64,000 bases of DNA from Alkalihalobacillus sp. YIM B00296 (GTDB taxonomy: Bacteria; Bacillota; Bacilli; Bacillales; Fictibacillaceae). The notes under the pieces were generated by a model. That model did not search any database. It was not told the origin of the DNA and worked only from the letters and a program-made list of their open reading frames with translations. Positions 17,708 through 24,976 of this stretch are shown here, one piece after another (position 1 is the stretch's first letter; each line of letters begins with the position of its first letter). The translations under genes were made by a program, and so were the position numbers. Where the stretch lies: NCBI RefSeq assembly GCF_020179385.1, contig NZ_JAIBLJ010000003.1, positions 209,098 through 273,097 on the forward strand. The letters are read 5' to 3'.

Positions 17708-17809
17708 ATATAAGGTGATCACTCCTCTGCATGTTTTCCGTTTAGCTTTAGAAATTAAAGGCAACAGTATAGTATAATTATAGGTAATTCGTTTCTAAGG
17801 AGGAAGATT

Positions 17810-18130
17810 ATGCCAAAAATCACAGTACCAGAACATGGAAAATTTGAAGTTGAAAAAGGTAAAAAACTCGTACTAGCCCTTGAGGACAATGGGATTAACA
17901 TCCTCCACCGTTGCGGCGGAAAAGCCAAATGCACAACTTGCCGTGTGGAAGTGGAAAATGGCGACTTCGGTGAACTGACCGATATTGAAAAGGAGGCATT
18001 CTCCCGAAAAGGATTGCAAGAAGGTTTCCGGTTATCCTGCCAAGTACGTGTCGAAGGTGATGCGACAGTCCTTCCGATCATGACGGAAGATAACTCCGAC
18101 TTGGATGCTGGCCCAAGACCAGCTGAATGA
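17810..18130 (+). CDS. [2Fe-2S] ferredoxin
   Basis: The 106-residue protein carries the plant/adrenodoxin-type cluster ligands: 'HRCGGKAKCTTCR' (Cys at about 35, 41, 44) and a fourth Cys in 'RLSCQVRV' (about 78). It is soluble and should shuttle electrons to an oxygenase or reductase partner not seen nearby. AAGGAGG lies seven bases before ATG. A strong terminator follows, so it is monocistronic. Confidence 0.88.
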   Translation: MPKITVPEHGKFEVEKGKKLVLALEDNGINILHRCGGKAKCTTCRVEVENGDFGELTDIEKEAFSRKGLQEGFRLSCQVRVEGDATVLPIMTEDNSDLDAGPRPAE

Positions 18131-18141
18131 AAAGGTACAGG

Positions 18142-18170
18142 AAGGACTTCGTGTAGCGAAGTCCTTTTTT
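18142..18170 (+). terminator. Terminator after the ferredoxin gene
   Basis: AAGGACTTCG and CGAAGTCCTT are a perfect 10-bp stem around TGTAG, followed by T-rich sequence. Confidence 0.88.
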
Positions 18171-18248
18171 ACGGAAATGTCGCGATAAATTTCAACCTTA
18201 TCTTGATTTTTCCGGATCTTGTCTCGATTTTTATGAATGATGTCGTAA

Positions 18249-18893
18249 TCACTTCCGTCCTTCCCATTCGGCAAGAAATTGCGTGATGTATCCTTCCATA
18301 AACCGATGACGTTCTTCTGCCAGCTTTCGCCCTGTCTTTGTGTTCATCAGATTCTTCAACTTGAACAGTTTTTCATAAAAATGATTGATTATCGAGCTTT
18401 CGCCATGTCTATACTCCTCTTTTGTCATCGGTTCTGTTCTCGGTGCAAGATTCGGCTGATGCATAGCCTCACCCTTCGAACCGCCATACATGAACGTGCG
18501 GGCGATCCCAATTGCACCAATCGCATCTAGCCGGTCTGCATCCTGGACAACTTTTCCCTCCAATGTCCGCATTCCCTCTTTGGAGCCGCTGCTAAACGAC
18601 ATCGTTGTGATGATTTCTATAATGTGGTCCGAATCCTCTTGAAGCAAACTTTCTTCATGTAAAACTTGAGTCACTTCACGTAAAGCTTTCTCTTCATCAT
18701 CAACGATTTTATCATCAATCAAATCATGTAGCAGGACTGCAAGTTCACAAATCAAAAGGTTCGCTCCTTCAGTTTTCCCAATATGCAGGACAAGTGAGCG
18801 AACCCGCTCTATATGGCCCCAATCATGTCCGGTAGAATCATTTTTCAATCTGTCTTTTACCAGCGCTTCAATATTTGCTCTGTTCTTTTCCAT
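18249..18893 (-). CDS. ypgQ: HD-domain phosphohydrolase YpgQ
   Basis: The 214-residue protein shows HD-domain metal ligands: 'GHDWGHIERV' (about 22-31), 'LAVLLHDLIDDK' (HD pair, about 52-63) and 'VVQDADRLDAIGAIGIART' (about 114-132, third Asp). B. subtilis YpgQ, which sits between the same neighbours, is a nucleotide (dNTP) pyrophosphohydrolase. ATG 18893 is chosen over the ATG just upstream because AGGAGG is then six bases away. Confidence 0.85.
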   Translation of the reverse strand: MEKNRANIEALVKDRLKNDSTGHDWGHIERVRSLVLHIGKTEGANLLICELAVLLHDLIDDKIVDDEEKALREVTQVLHEESLLQEDSDHIIEIITTMSFSSGSKEGMRTLEGKVVQDADRLDAIGAIGIARTFMYGGSKGEAMHQPNLAPRTEPMTKEEYRHGESSIINHFYEKLFKLKNLMNTKTGRKLAEERHRFMEGYITQFLAEWEGRK

Positions 18894-18912
18894 CATTCTC
18901 CTCCTGAAAGTG

Positions 18913-18942
18913 AAAAAAACAGCATCTTGTCAAATGCTGTTC
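18913..18942 (-). terminator. Terminator overlapping the end of the next gene
   Basis: AACAGCAT and ATGCTGTT (minus strand, loop TTGACAAG) followed by T7. The stem contains the stop codon of the gene at 18930-19235. Confidence 0.75.
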
Positions 18943-19235
18943 TGTTTCTGCGTATGTAAAAAAGTTGGTACGATTTTCTTCTTCCGGATAAACCGTTTCG
19001 CCTCAAAATAGTTGGTCACATCGGCCCGATTCATAGCCTCTAATAAAGCAATGTAGTAGCTGGCATCGAACTTGACCTGGACTTTCAAGGTTGTTTCAAT
19101 CGCCGCATTCACAACCTCGTCTGGTGAATCGGTATATTTTTTTCCGAAATAGATGAATGCAATATGATCTTCTGTCAAATGAATGCCTTTGCTGCTTAAA
19201 AACTGGATAAATTCGCCCGTAGAATCAATTCGCAT
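18930..19235 (-). CDS. Uncharacterised 101-residue protein, possibly DUF6123-like
   Basis: The product begins MRIDSTGEFIQFLSSKG and has 'HIAFIYFGKKYTDSPDEVV' (about 23-41) and 'SYYIALLEAMNRADVTNYFEA' (about 65-85). The pattern resembles the small DUF6123-type Bacillaceae proteins from memory; I would not claim a function. It is soluble and mainly helical. The RBS is weak (TAGGG). Its stop codon lies inside its own terminator hairpin. Confidence 0.6.
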   Translation of the reverse strand: MRIDSTGEFIQFLSSKGIHLTEDHIAFIYFGKKYTDSPDEVVNAAIETTLKVQVKFDASYYIALLEAMNRADVTNYFEAKRFIRKKKIVPTFLHTQKQNSI

Positions 19236-19346
19236 ATGCCCTAAGCCCTACCCTTTTATGAAAAGTATAACTCTAATTTTACCATAAACGAAAGGGAAAG
19301 GAGCAAAAGCATTAGAATTTCGCTATTTTTCTACACTCTTCAATAA

Positions 19347-19553
19347 GAAAAGCGTAAACGCCCTGATCAGCCACGAAGGTCACTGGAAGTCCGACGAGGA
19401 GGCTCGAACCAAACAAAGTTCGGTTCTGCGTTGGTAAACACTCCGACCTAAATCAATGTGTCGACCGCCGCAGTAGGACTGAAGTGATCCAAGTGGTTGG
19501 GTGATGGAGCTAGACATTCCATCGAAACAAAATTTTTATACTTTCTTATAGTG
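19347..19553 (+). repeat. Full copy of dispersed repeat family A
   Basis: Runs from AAAAGCGTAAACGCCCTGAT through CCACGAAGGTCACTGGAAGT, CCGACGAGGAGGCTCGAACC, ATGTGTCGACCGCCGCAG and AAGTGATCCAAGTGGTTGGG to GATGGAGCTAGACATTCC. The 3' end enters the end of ypeQ. No other gene is seen between 19236 and 19535. Confidence 0.8.
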
Positions 19554-19727
19554 TAATAAAGATTCTCCGAGTGCTTGTAGACGTTGTCCAATACTGCAAT
19601 CACGATTGCAAAAACTTTGGGCATAGTTCTTCCCGTAATCTTTCTTGAACGCATCGCGAACAAAACAATCACGGCAGAACGTGTTCAACGTCCATTCAAT
19701 TTCTTCAGTCACAACCCTTCGTTCCAC
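19536..19727 (-). CDS. ypeQ: YpeQ-like small zinc-finger protein
   Basis: A 63-residue protein starting at GTG 19727, which has AGGAG eight bases before; a GTG nine bases upstream lacks a spaced RBS. Cysteines in 'TFCRDCFVRDAFKK' and 'SFCNRDCSIGQRL' give a C-x2-C ... C-x3-C zinc site. Length, sequence and the nearby ypeP match B. subtilis YpeQ, of unknown function. Its 3' end is inside repeat family A. Confidence 0.75.
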   Translation of the reverse strand: MERRVVTEEIEWTLNTFCRDCFVRDAFKKDYGKNYAQSFCNRDCSIGQRLQALGESLLHYKKV

Positions 19728-19912
19728 TTGACTCACTCCTGCAATTTGATGAATTATTCCGGATTTATCCCGAATTCTGGACTTGCTCCGAAATGTTTTT
19801 AGATTGCAAATGACATCTGAATCATTTTAATTTGCTCTAATTAATCATGCTCTACTTTAAGTATTCCATTTCTTGATTCATTTTATTGATAGACTGGCTG
19901 TCAATATACCAA

Positions 19913-19941
19913 GAGAAAACCACCCGCAATGGAGTGGTTAG
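19913..19941 (-). terminator. Terminator of the PfpI-like gene
   Basis: Minus strand: AACCACTCCATTGCGGGTGGTTTTCTC. The hairpin begins at the stop codon of the PfpI-like gene. Confidence 0.7.
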
Positions 19942-20474
19942 TCTCGGGTGCTGTCATTTTCTAGTACTGAGATCAGTTCCCGCAAGTAGTCCGGAAGATC
20001 CGGTGGCCGTCGACTGGAAACGAGATGACCGTCTACAATAACGGAATCATCATGCCATTCGGCACCAGCGTTTCTCATATCGTCCTTGATTCCAGGGGTA
20101 CTCGTTACCACTTTATTGCTCAGTATATCAGCAGAAATCAGAACCCATCCAGCATGACAGATCTGTCCGATCACCCGCTTCTGATTGTCCATATATTGCA
20201 CAATTTCCAAAACTTTTGAATCCCTGCGCAGTTTATCAGGTGCCCATCCGCCAGGTACAAGAACACCATCGTATTCATAATAATTCAAATCATCATAACT
20301 GTAATCTGCAACTGCCGGAACACCATATTTTCCTTTATACGTTTTATTCTCTTCTTTCCCTACAAGGTGTATGGTTGCCCCTTCTTCACGGAGACGCAGT
20401 ACAGGATACCATAGTTCAAGATCTTCAAAATCATTTTCTACAAAAGCCAATATACGTTTATTCGACAATCTCAT
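19938..20474 (-). CDS. DJ-1/PfpI family protein (type 1 glutamine amidotransferase fold)
   Basis: The 178-residue protein has the PfpI nucleophile elbow 'GQICHAGWVLISA' (Cys about 106, His next), 'DFEDLELWYPVL' near the N-terminus with the conserved Glu, and 'VPGGWAPDKLRRD' in the middle. The Cys-His pair fits the protease/deglycase-like subgroup (B. subtilis YfkM is a stress-induced member). The reaction is unproven; protection against reactive carbonyls is a family guess. AAGGAGG precedes ATG 20474. Confidence 0.8.
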   Translation of the reverse strand: MRLSNKRILAFVENDFEDLELWYPVLRLREEGATIHLVGKEENKTYKGKYGVPAVADYSYDDLNYYEYDGVLVPGGWAPDKLRRDSKVLEIVQYMDNQKRVIGQICHAGWVLISADILSNKVVTSTPGIKDDMRNAGAEWHDDSVIVDGHLVSSRRPPDLPDYLRELISVLENDSTRD

Positions 20475-20615
20475 CGTGTGAACCTCCTTTTTTACAACAT
20501 TCGTTCAAAAACCCTTCTAGAAGGCCGTATAACCTTTAGTGATGGATATGGAGTACCATTACCCGTTTTATGTGATAAGATAAACATTAGGACCAACACT
20601 AAAAAGGTGATGAGT

Positions 20616-21008
20616 ATGATAGAAGTATACGTTGATGGCGCTAGCTCAGGGAATCCAGGCCCTTCCGGTGCCGGCATCTTTATCAAAGGATTGCCAGATG
20701 GACCTGAATCCTATTCGATACCCCTCGGAACGATGACGAACCATGAAGCCGAATACCATGCCGTCATCCACGGTTTGAAAATTTGTATCGAGAAACAATT
20801 TAGAATCGTTTCCTTCCGAACGGATTCCCAGCTTGTCGAGCAGGCCGTCGACAAAGAATACGTAAAGAAGAATCTGTATCAGCCATTGCTCCAACAGATC
20901 CTTCTTTTAAAAGATGAACTTGATCTCTTCTTCATCAAATGGATTCCAAGTTCACAAAATAAAAATGCGGACAAGCTCGCCCGTTCAGCAATTCAATTGA
21001 ACAGATAA
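20616..21008 (+). CDS. ypeP: RNase HI-like protein YpeP
   Basis: From ATG 20616 (AAGGTG before it) the product has 130 residues. RNase H catalytic residues are visible: Asp in 'VYVDGASSGNPGP' (about 4-16), Glu in 'MTNHEAEYHAVIHGL' (about 40-54), Asp in 'SFRTDSQLVEQAV' (about 67-79), and a late Asp in 'NKNADKLARSA'. This is the RNase HI fold with the short, basic-protrusion-free form of B. subtilis YpeP. Whether it cleaves RNA-DNA hybrids efficiently is not known; the active site looks complete. Confidence 0.85.
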   Translation: MIEVYVDGASSGNPGPSGAGIFIKGLPDGPESYSIPLGTMTNHEAEYHAVIHGLKICIEKQFRIVSFRTDSQLVEQAVDKEYVKKNLYQPLLQQILLLKDELDLFFIKWIPSSQNKNADKLARSAIQLNR

Positions 21009-21135
21009 ATCCTTTCTTTTTAATGCTCTGTATTTTGCCGAATTCACGCCAGACCCACAAGCTTCTTCGCTCGTGCCTTATAAAGGGTTAAACGTGGCCT
21101 GTGGGAGTGGTTGTTCAAAAGAAGTTTGCTTTCAC

Positions 21136-21162
21136 AGCCCCTTATTCAAAGGCGGCTTTTTT
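21136..21162 (+). terminator. Terminator after ypeP
   Basis: AGCCCCTT pairs with AAGG(C)GGCT, followed by T6. It reaches the end of the convergent gene at 21161. Confidence 0.65.
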
Positions 21163-22039
21163 ACTGTGTTTGATACCATTTGATCAATGCCTGTGTCCCG
21201 CTGTCTTCCTCCCCTTTTTCAGCAAGGGATTTGTAAAGTGAAAGCGATAGTTCCAATCCTGGTGTCGTCATCCCCATTTCCTGTGCAGACTCTAAGGCAA
21301 TCGTCATGTCTTTGATGAAATGTTTGATATAAAAACCAGGCTTGTCATCCTCCGCGATCATCCGTGGAGCCAAATTGCTCAGTGACCAGCTTCCAGCCGC
21401 TCCTGTCGTAATGCTTTCTAAAACCTTCGTTGGATCAAGCCCAGCCTTTTCCGCGTAGACGATCGCTTCACAAACGCCGATCATGTTGGATGCAATCGCG
21501 ATCTGATTGCACATTTTTGTATGCTGGCCGGCACCTGCTTTCCCTTGAAGGAGGATATTCTCACCCATCACTTCCAAAATCGGCTTGACGGCCTCGAAAA
21601 CTTCTGGATCTCCACCGACCATAATGGCGAGTTTTCCATTCCGTGCACCGATATCCCCGCCTGAAACTGGGGCATCCAGTGCAAAAATTTTATTGGTCAA
21701 TGCTTGTTCATAAATTTCTTTAGCAAGCATCGGGCTTGAAGTCGTCATGTCAATAACATAAGAATGAGACTTTACGTTTTCGAGGATTCCGTTCTCTCCG
21801 AAATATACTTGCTCGACATCATGCGGATACCCGACCATCGTTATAACGATATTCGATTCAGAAGCAAGTTCGGCTATAGAATTTTTCCATTCCACCCCTG
21901 CATCTAATAATTCTTCAGCTTTTGATTTTGTCCTCGTATGTACTTGTACGTTGTAACTTGCCTCACGTAAATTCTTTGCCATGCTCTTCCCCATCACACC
22001 AGAACCGATAAATCCAATCGTTGCTTCTTTTATATCCAT
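21161..22039 (-). CDS. 3-hydroxyisobutyrate dehydrogenase-like oxidoreductase (YkwC-like)
   Basis: The 292-residue protein has the NAD(P) Rossmann motif GFIGSGVMGKSMA (about 9-21), the substrate motif 'DAPVSGGDIGARNGKLA' (about 122-138) and the catalytic Lys in 'GAGQHTKMCNQIAI' (about 167-180). These define beta-hydroxyacid dehydrogenases. Thr33-Arg-Thr after the second strand ('VHTRTKS') favours NADP. The exact acid is not clear; closest in my memory is B. subtilis YkwC. GGGAGG precedes ATG. Confidence 0.8.
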   Translation of the reverse strand: MDIKEATIGFIGSGVMGKSMAKNLREASYNVQVHTRTKSKAEELLDAGVEWKNSIAELASESNIVITMVGYPHDVEQVYFGENGILENVKSHSYVIDMTTSSPMLAKEIYEQALTNKIFALDAPVSGGDIGARNGKLAIMVGGDPEVFEAVKPILEVMGENILLQGKAGAGQHTKMCNQIAIASNMIGVCEAIVYAEKAGLDPTKVLESITTGAAGSWSLSNLAPRMIAEDDKPGFYIKHFIKDMTIALESAQEMGMTTPGLELSLSLYKSLAEKGEEDSGTQALIKWYQTQ

Positions 22040-22109
22040 ATTGCCCTCCCTGCGATCTGAAAATTCTTATGATTATAATAATAGCTGAAGTTGTTTTCTT
22101 AGACAACAG

Positions 22110-22138
22110 AAAAACCCCGCTACATTAGTGCGAGGTTT
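22110..22138 (-). terminator. Terminator of ypcP
   Basis: Minus strand: AAACCTCGCACTAATGTAGC then GGGGTTTTT; stem AAACC(T/C)CGC / GCGGGGTTT, directly after the ypcP stop. Confidence 0.8.
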
Positions 22139-22142
22139 CGCT

Positions 22143-23018
22143 TTACATCCTTACACGAAGCTCAAGTCGTTCCACTTCTTCCCTTAATCTGTCACGATCC
22201 AGTCTTAGTGAGAAACCATCCCATGGTGTTTCTTTTAAAATCGGAATCTCGGTATCGATCGTCACAAGCTCTTTACTCAAAAATGCCATTTCACGTCCGG
22301 CTGCAATCTTTTTCAAATAACGTTTGAAGATCGGATCGATTTCGTCCTCTTCATAAATCGCTTCCACCGTTCCGTATTGCTGGATCATCGGCAATGCTGC
22401 TTTTTCTCCCACACCATGTACGCCAGGAATATTATCACTCTTATCCCCTAATAATGCCTTCACATCGATCCATTGAGCAGGCGTAATCCCGTATTCATCG
22501 GTGAAATGTTTAAGGGTATAAGCATTTTCTTCCTTTTTCTTAGCAATGATTTGTGAAACGTTATTCGTAAGGAGCTGAAGCAGGTCCCGATCGTTACTGT
22601 AAATGAAGCACTCCCCATCCATTTCCTCTGACCAGCGGCGTGATAACGTTCCGATGATGTCGTCTGCTTCGTACGGACTGATCGTCAACTGGGTGACCCC
22701 CACAATATCGAGAAGCTCTGTAATCGTATTGTATTGCTGGATCAAAGGCTCTGGCAATTCATTACGCGTATCCTTATAATCCGGAAAGCGCTGACGACGC
22801 AGTGTTTCTTCGCGCTTCACATCCCATGCGATCGCAATGTGCGAAGGTGTGTACGCCTCGATCAAGTTCAAGAGCTTCTGTACTTTAACCCGAAGCGCAT
22901 TCGTGTATAAACCCGCACTGTTTTTCGTCAATTCATGATCTTCCCGGCCATAGCTTGTTGCAAAATAACATCTGCTCAACAAGTTGAAGCCATCGATTAT
23001 GATAAAACGGTTATCCAT
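22143..23018 (-). CDS. ypcP: 5'-3' exonuclease YpcP (PolA N-domain type)
   Basis: From ATG 23018 (GGGG before it) the product has 291 residues. Flap-nuclease acidic residues are present: 'FIIIDGFNLLSRCYFA' (Asp about 9), 'SPYEADDIIGTLSRR' (EADD about 112-115), 'IYSNDRDLLQLL' (DRD about 134-136) and 'ALLGDKSDNIPGVHGVGEKAA' (DKSDN about 185). It is the stand-alone paralogue of the 5' nuclease domain of DNA polymerase I, used to remove Okazaki primers. Upstream in-frame codons to 23216 cross a 6S-like RNA terminator and are unlikely to be translated. Confidence 0.92.
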   Translation of the reverse strand: MDNRFIIIDGFNLLSRCYFATSYGREDHELTKNSAGLYTNALRVKVQKLLNLIEAYTPSHIAIAWDVKREETLRRQRFPDYKDTRNELPEPLIQQYNTITELLDIVGVTQLTISPYEADDIIGTLSRRWSEEMDGECFIYSNDRDLLQLLTNNVSQIIAKKKEENAYTLKHFTDEYGITPAQWIDVKALLGDKSDNIPGVHGVGEKAALPMIQQYGTVEAIYEEDEIDPIFKRYLKKIAAGREMAFLSKELVTIDTEIPILKETPWDGFSLRLDRDRLREEVERLELRVRM

Positions 23019-23135
23019 GTTCCTATCCCCTTTTCCCGACAAAATCCTTTTAACATTGTAGCATAAATAATGAAGATTGGTGTTGTGAAGCCATTTTTTG
23101 CTGAACACATTCTGCTGAATCGTATTCAGGTATAA

Positions 23136-23176
23136 AGAAAGCTGGCTCCTAGTATGTATACCCCTGGAGCCAGCTG
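23136..23176 (-). terminator. Terminator of the 6S-like RNA
   Basis: Minus strand: AGCTGGCTCC and GGAGCCAGCT form a 10-bp perfect stem around a 16-base loop, then TTTCTTT. Confidence 0.85.
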
Positions 23177-23189
23177 TTTTCAATATGTA

Positions 23190-23367
23190 ATCCCCGCACT
23201 TGCCGTGACACTTCATGACTCATAAACCCACTTTTGCAGGTGGGTACCCGCATCAATCCGTTCGTCTTCCGCTTCCGAAGTTGCGGCATGACGTCTAGAT
23301 TGAGATTTAAGGTTCCCTTTGTCATGTCATCGGTTTAAGACATAAACGTGTCACCAACAATGCAGGA
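23190..23367 (-). ncRNA. ssrS: 6S-type regulatory RNA
   Basis: A non-coding stretch of about 178 nt has its own consensus sigma-A promoter, a predicted start near 23367, and a strong terminator after it. The two ends pair over a long stem: GGUGACAC near the 5' end with GUGUCACG near the 3' end, extended by CCUGCAUU with GUGCGGG. The middle holds a short stem with the loop 'AACUUCGGAAGC' and a 'GGGUACCCACCUGC...GUGGGU' hairpin. Length, end-to-end pairing and an open central part fit bacterial 6S RNA, which binds the sigma-A RNA polymerase holoenzyme and lowers transcription in stationary phase. The family name is a judgement from layout and recollection of Bacillus 6S sequences, not a covariance search. 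Confidence 0.7.
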
Positions 23368-23372
23368 ACTTA

Positions 23373-23401
23373 ATTATATCGAGGAATGGTTTTTTTGTAA
23401 A
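23373..23401 (-). promoter_or_regulatory. Promoter of the 6S-like RNA
   Basis: TTTACA (23396-23401) and TATAAT (23373-23378) on the minus strand, exactly 17 bp apart. Confidence 0.85.
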
Positions 23402-23645
23402 GTTACTTGTAAAATCGTTGATCTGTTCAATCGGTATGCCACAAAACGATTTGTTTGTACGCTAAATTATTAAACCTTGCTAAACAAAACTTTTATCATG
23501 ATTTTTTGTATAAGTTTTCCTTATTCCTTTGTACTAACAGGTACAATGTCGTAATTTTTGGGTGTTTTAACAAAATTAGAACAATTTTTCAGCGCAATCC
23601 TACAACCTTTATAGTAGGAAACAATCTATTATATAAGTATTATCT

Positions 23646-23770
23646 GGGGACAATTCCCTCCTGTTTAAAAGGCAAACCCATCGAAAGGTGGGGACGCAAA
23701 GTCACAGATCTAAGGTATTCTTTACTACGATGGCTGGGCTGCCAAGAGGCAGTATACTTTCTAGGGGGAA
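23646..23770 (+). promoter_or_regulatory. Cyclic di-GMP-I (GEMM-I) riboswitch with translational expression platform
   Basis: The aptamer at about 23667-23744 has the GEMM-I core in order: GGCAAACC, stem CCCAUC-GAAA-GGUGGG with the GNRA loop, GGGACGCAAAG, then a second hairpin with the tetraloop receptor parts UCUAAGG and CUACGA, and UGGCUGGGCUGCC closing P1 (GGCA with UGCC). 5' of the aptamer, UUCCCUC (23654-23660) is complementary to GGGGGAA (23764-23770), the Shine-Dalgarno of the next gene. UUCCC can instead pair with GGGGA at 23646-23650. CUGCC-AAGA-GGCAG (23739-23752) competes with P1. There is no T-run, so control of translation is more likely than termination. The riboswitch class is well supported; the switch direction is inferred. 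Confidence 0.9.
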
Positions 23771-23777
23771 TGTATAA

Positions 23778-23876
23778 GTGGAAAAGCTTCAAGATCTTGA
23801 AAAATTGGATGTTGAATGGATTGAACTAATGAAGGTCGCAAAACAAGAAATGATTTCGTTCTTTAAAATGAACTAA
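23778..23876 (+). CDS. Short SinI-family antirepressor peptide
   Basis: GTG 23778 follows AGGGGG by nine bases. The 32-residue product is MEKLQDLEKLDVEWIELMKV... and ends AKQEMISFFKMN. The LDxEWxELMxxAKxxxIS pattern matches B. subtilis SinI up to the turn between its two helices. The second helix (EEIRKYL in SinI) is missing or very short. SinI binds SinR by helix exchange and frees biofilm genes from repression. A truncated helix pair may bind more weakly or only with some partners. It stands alone after the c-di-GMP riboswitch; no sinR is in the window. Confidence 0.7.
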   Translation: MEKLQDLEKLDVEWIELMKVAKQEMISFFKMN

Positions 23877-24125
23877 TACGCATAAAGAATCTGTGATCGA
23901 TCATCAGAAACAGGTATGATTTGTTTACTGTTTCTAACTTTTCTTCTTGTATGGTTCTTAAGAAGATTCGTATTTCTGATTTTTGTTGTCCGAGCTTCTT
24001 GACTTTGAGAATATGAACAACACATTCTATGTACAGCGTTTGGATACTGAATTTTTCATTCAAATTCCTCTCTTTTGTGTAGCTGGATACAATGTTTTCT
24101 CCAACTGACCAAAAGAATAACAAAC

Positions 24126-24153
24126 AAAAAACCCCATCTATAATAGATCGGGT
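24126..24153 (-). terminator. Terminator downstream of the 43-residue gene
   Basis: Minus strand ACCCGATCTA-TTA-TAGATGGGGT followed by T6; one mismatch. It is 130 bases after the stop at 24286. Confidence 0.65.
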
Positions 24154-24285
24154 CAGTTGCACCAGTGATTTATGGCAATTCCAAGTGCATTGAATTGCAT
24201 TCATTTTCCAAAGACAAAACCATTTAGTCTTATTATAGTACTCCTTTTGGCCCGAAACACACTATTTTATCAAAAAAATTAAACT

Positions 24286-24417
24286 TTATTCACTTTGCAT
24301 CTTTTTTGCTTCGCTGTCTGCATAGCTTGGAATGTCTGCTGCTTTAGAGCGTTCTTCCATCTTTTTAGCATTATTGTTACGTTGTGCGTTTGCGTTACCC
24401 TTCTTCTGTTTACCCAT
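24286..24417 (-). CDS. 43-residue basic hydrophilic protein, spore-protein-like
   Basis: ATG 24417 follows GGAGGGTTGATCG. The product starts MGKQKKGNANAQRNNNAKKM and ends DSEAKKMQSE. It is very hydrophilic, rich in Lys, Asn and Ala with no aromatic residues but one Tyr. Small acid-soluble spore proteins of the minor classes have such composition and sit at this place in B. subtilis (near ypcP), but I cannot match it to a named Ssp. An independent terminator follows. Confidence 0.6.
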   Translation of the reverse strand: MGKQKKGNANAQRNNNAKKMEERSKAADIPSYADSEAKKMQSE

Positions 24418-24514
24418 CGATCAACCCTCCTGATTCATATTTTTCTTAGTATAGACAACTTGCTGTTCATAATTCTCTGTTCCTTGGTCATTCTAAAGGT
24501 AGGAGGTGTTCGCT

Positions 24515-24775
24515 ATGAGTGGACCTTATTTATGTCCAAATTGCAAAACAAACCGAACCCGCTTCAATGTGATTGAACAAAATCCAAAAGGTGTAAAACT
24601 CGATCCGCAATCGGGGGATGTCGTTGAAGAATATTCTAACGATAACCTGGATACGTTCCATATCCCTTATAGAGGTTCTCAATATCGTGTTCAATGCGGA
24701 GCATGCGGCTTGATTGAAAATGAGGAAACGTTCCAAGCTCGTGCACGGTTTGCACAAAACCCATTTTCATCATAG
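24515..24775 (+). CDS. Small zinc-ribbon protein
   Basis: ATG 24515 follows AGGAGG. The 86-residue product has two CxxC knuckles, '[14 protein letters not shown]' near the N-terminus and '[13 protein letters not shown]' near 61-73, the arrangement of a zinc ribbon. In between is an acidic, Pro/Gly-containing stretch. Zinc ribbons of this type bind nucleic acid or protein; no function is known to me. It is monocistronic with a bidirectional terminator. Confidence 0.7.
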   Translation: MSGPYLCPNCKTNRTRFNVIEQNPKGVKLDPQSGDVVEEYSNDNLDTFHIPYRGSQYRVQCGACGLIENEETFQARARFAQNPFSS

Positions 24776-24804
24776 AAAAAAGCACCCGAAATAAGGTGCT
24801 TTTT
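24775..24804. terminator. Bidirectional terminator
   Basis: AAAAAAGCACC-CGAAATAA-GGTGCTTTTT serves the zinc-ribbon gene and the convergent frame ending at 24803. Confidence 0.85.
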
Positions 24805-24976
24805 AATTCTTAAAATCAACTGTCAATTCTTTTTCATCAAATTCGATATACCTAGGTATATTGAACAATCTTATATTTATTTCTTTAAGCTGATCGAAAT
24901 CCTCTTTATTGATACCGAAATATTGTTCTTGTGCGAATGTATCTTCATTTGATTCAGTCCAATGAGAGTATTCTCC
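24803..24976 (-). pseudogene. Out-of-frame C-terminal piece of the 24.9-26.3 kb gene
   Basis: After the stop of the preceding gene another frame remains open and reads QGEYSHWTESNEDTFAQ ... INIRLFNIPRYIEF ... LTVDFKN to TAA 24803. The end of the neighbouring pseudogene has a similar tail, LSIRFFHFSKLVEF ... FTITIPKQRE. The shared tail shows that this piece belonged to the family protein and was detached by a one-base shift near 24975. Confidence 0.65.

Noticed and set aside
23598-23619. TCCTAC/GTAGGA hairpin before the riboswitch, tested as a terminator
   Set aside because: No T-run follows; probably part of the promoter region or chance.
23455-23829. Plus-strand frame through the riboswitch
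   Set aside because: It reads through the aptamer and is not consistent with the GEMM-I structure; the real ORF starts at GTG 23778.
23863-24204. Minus-strand frame opposite the end of the SinI-like gene; considered as a decayed MerR- or SinR-like regulator
   Set aside because: 'VVHILKVKKLGQQKSEIRIF' vaguely resembles a MerR helix, but there is no HTH, no RBS, and the frame crosses a terminator.
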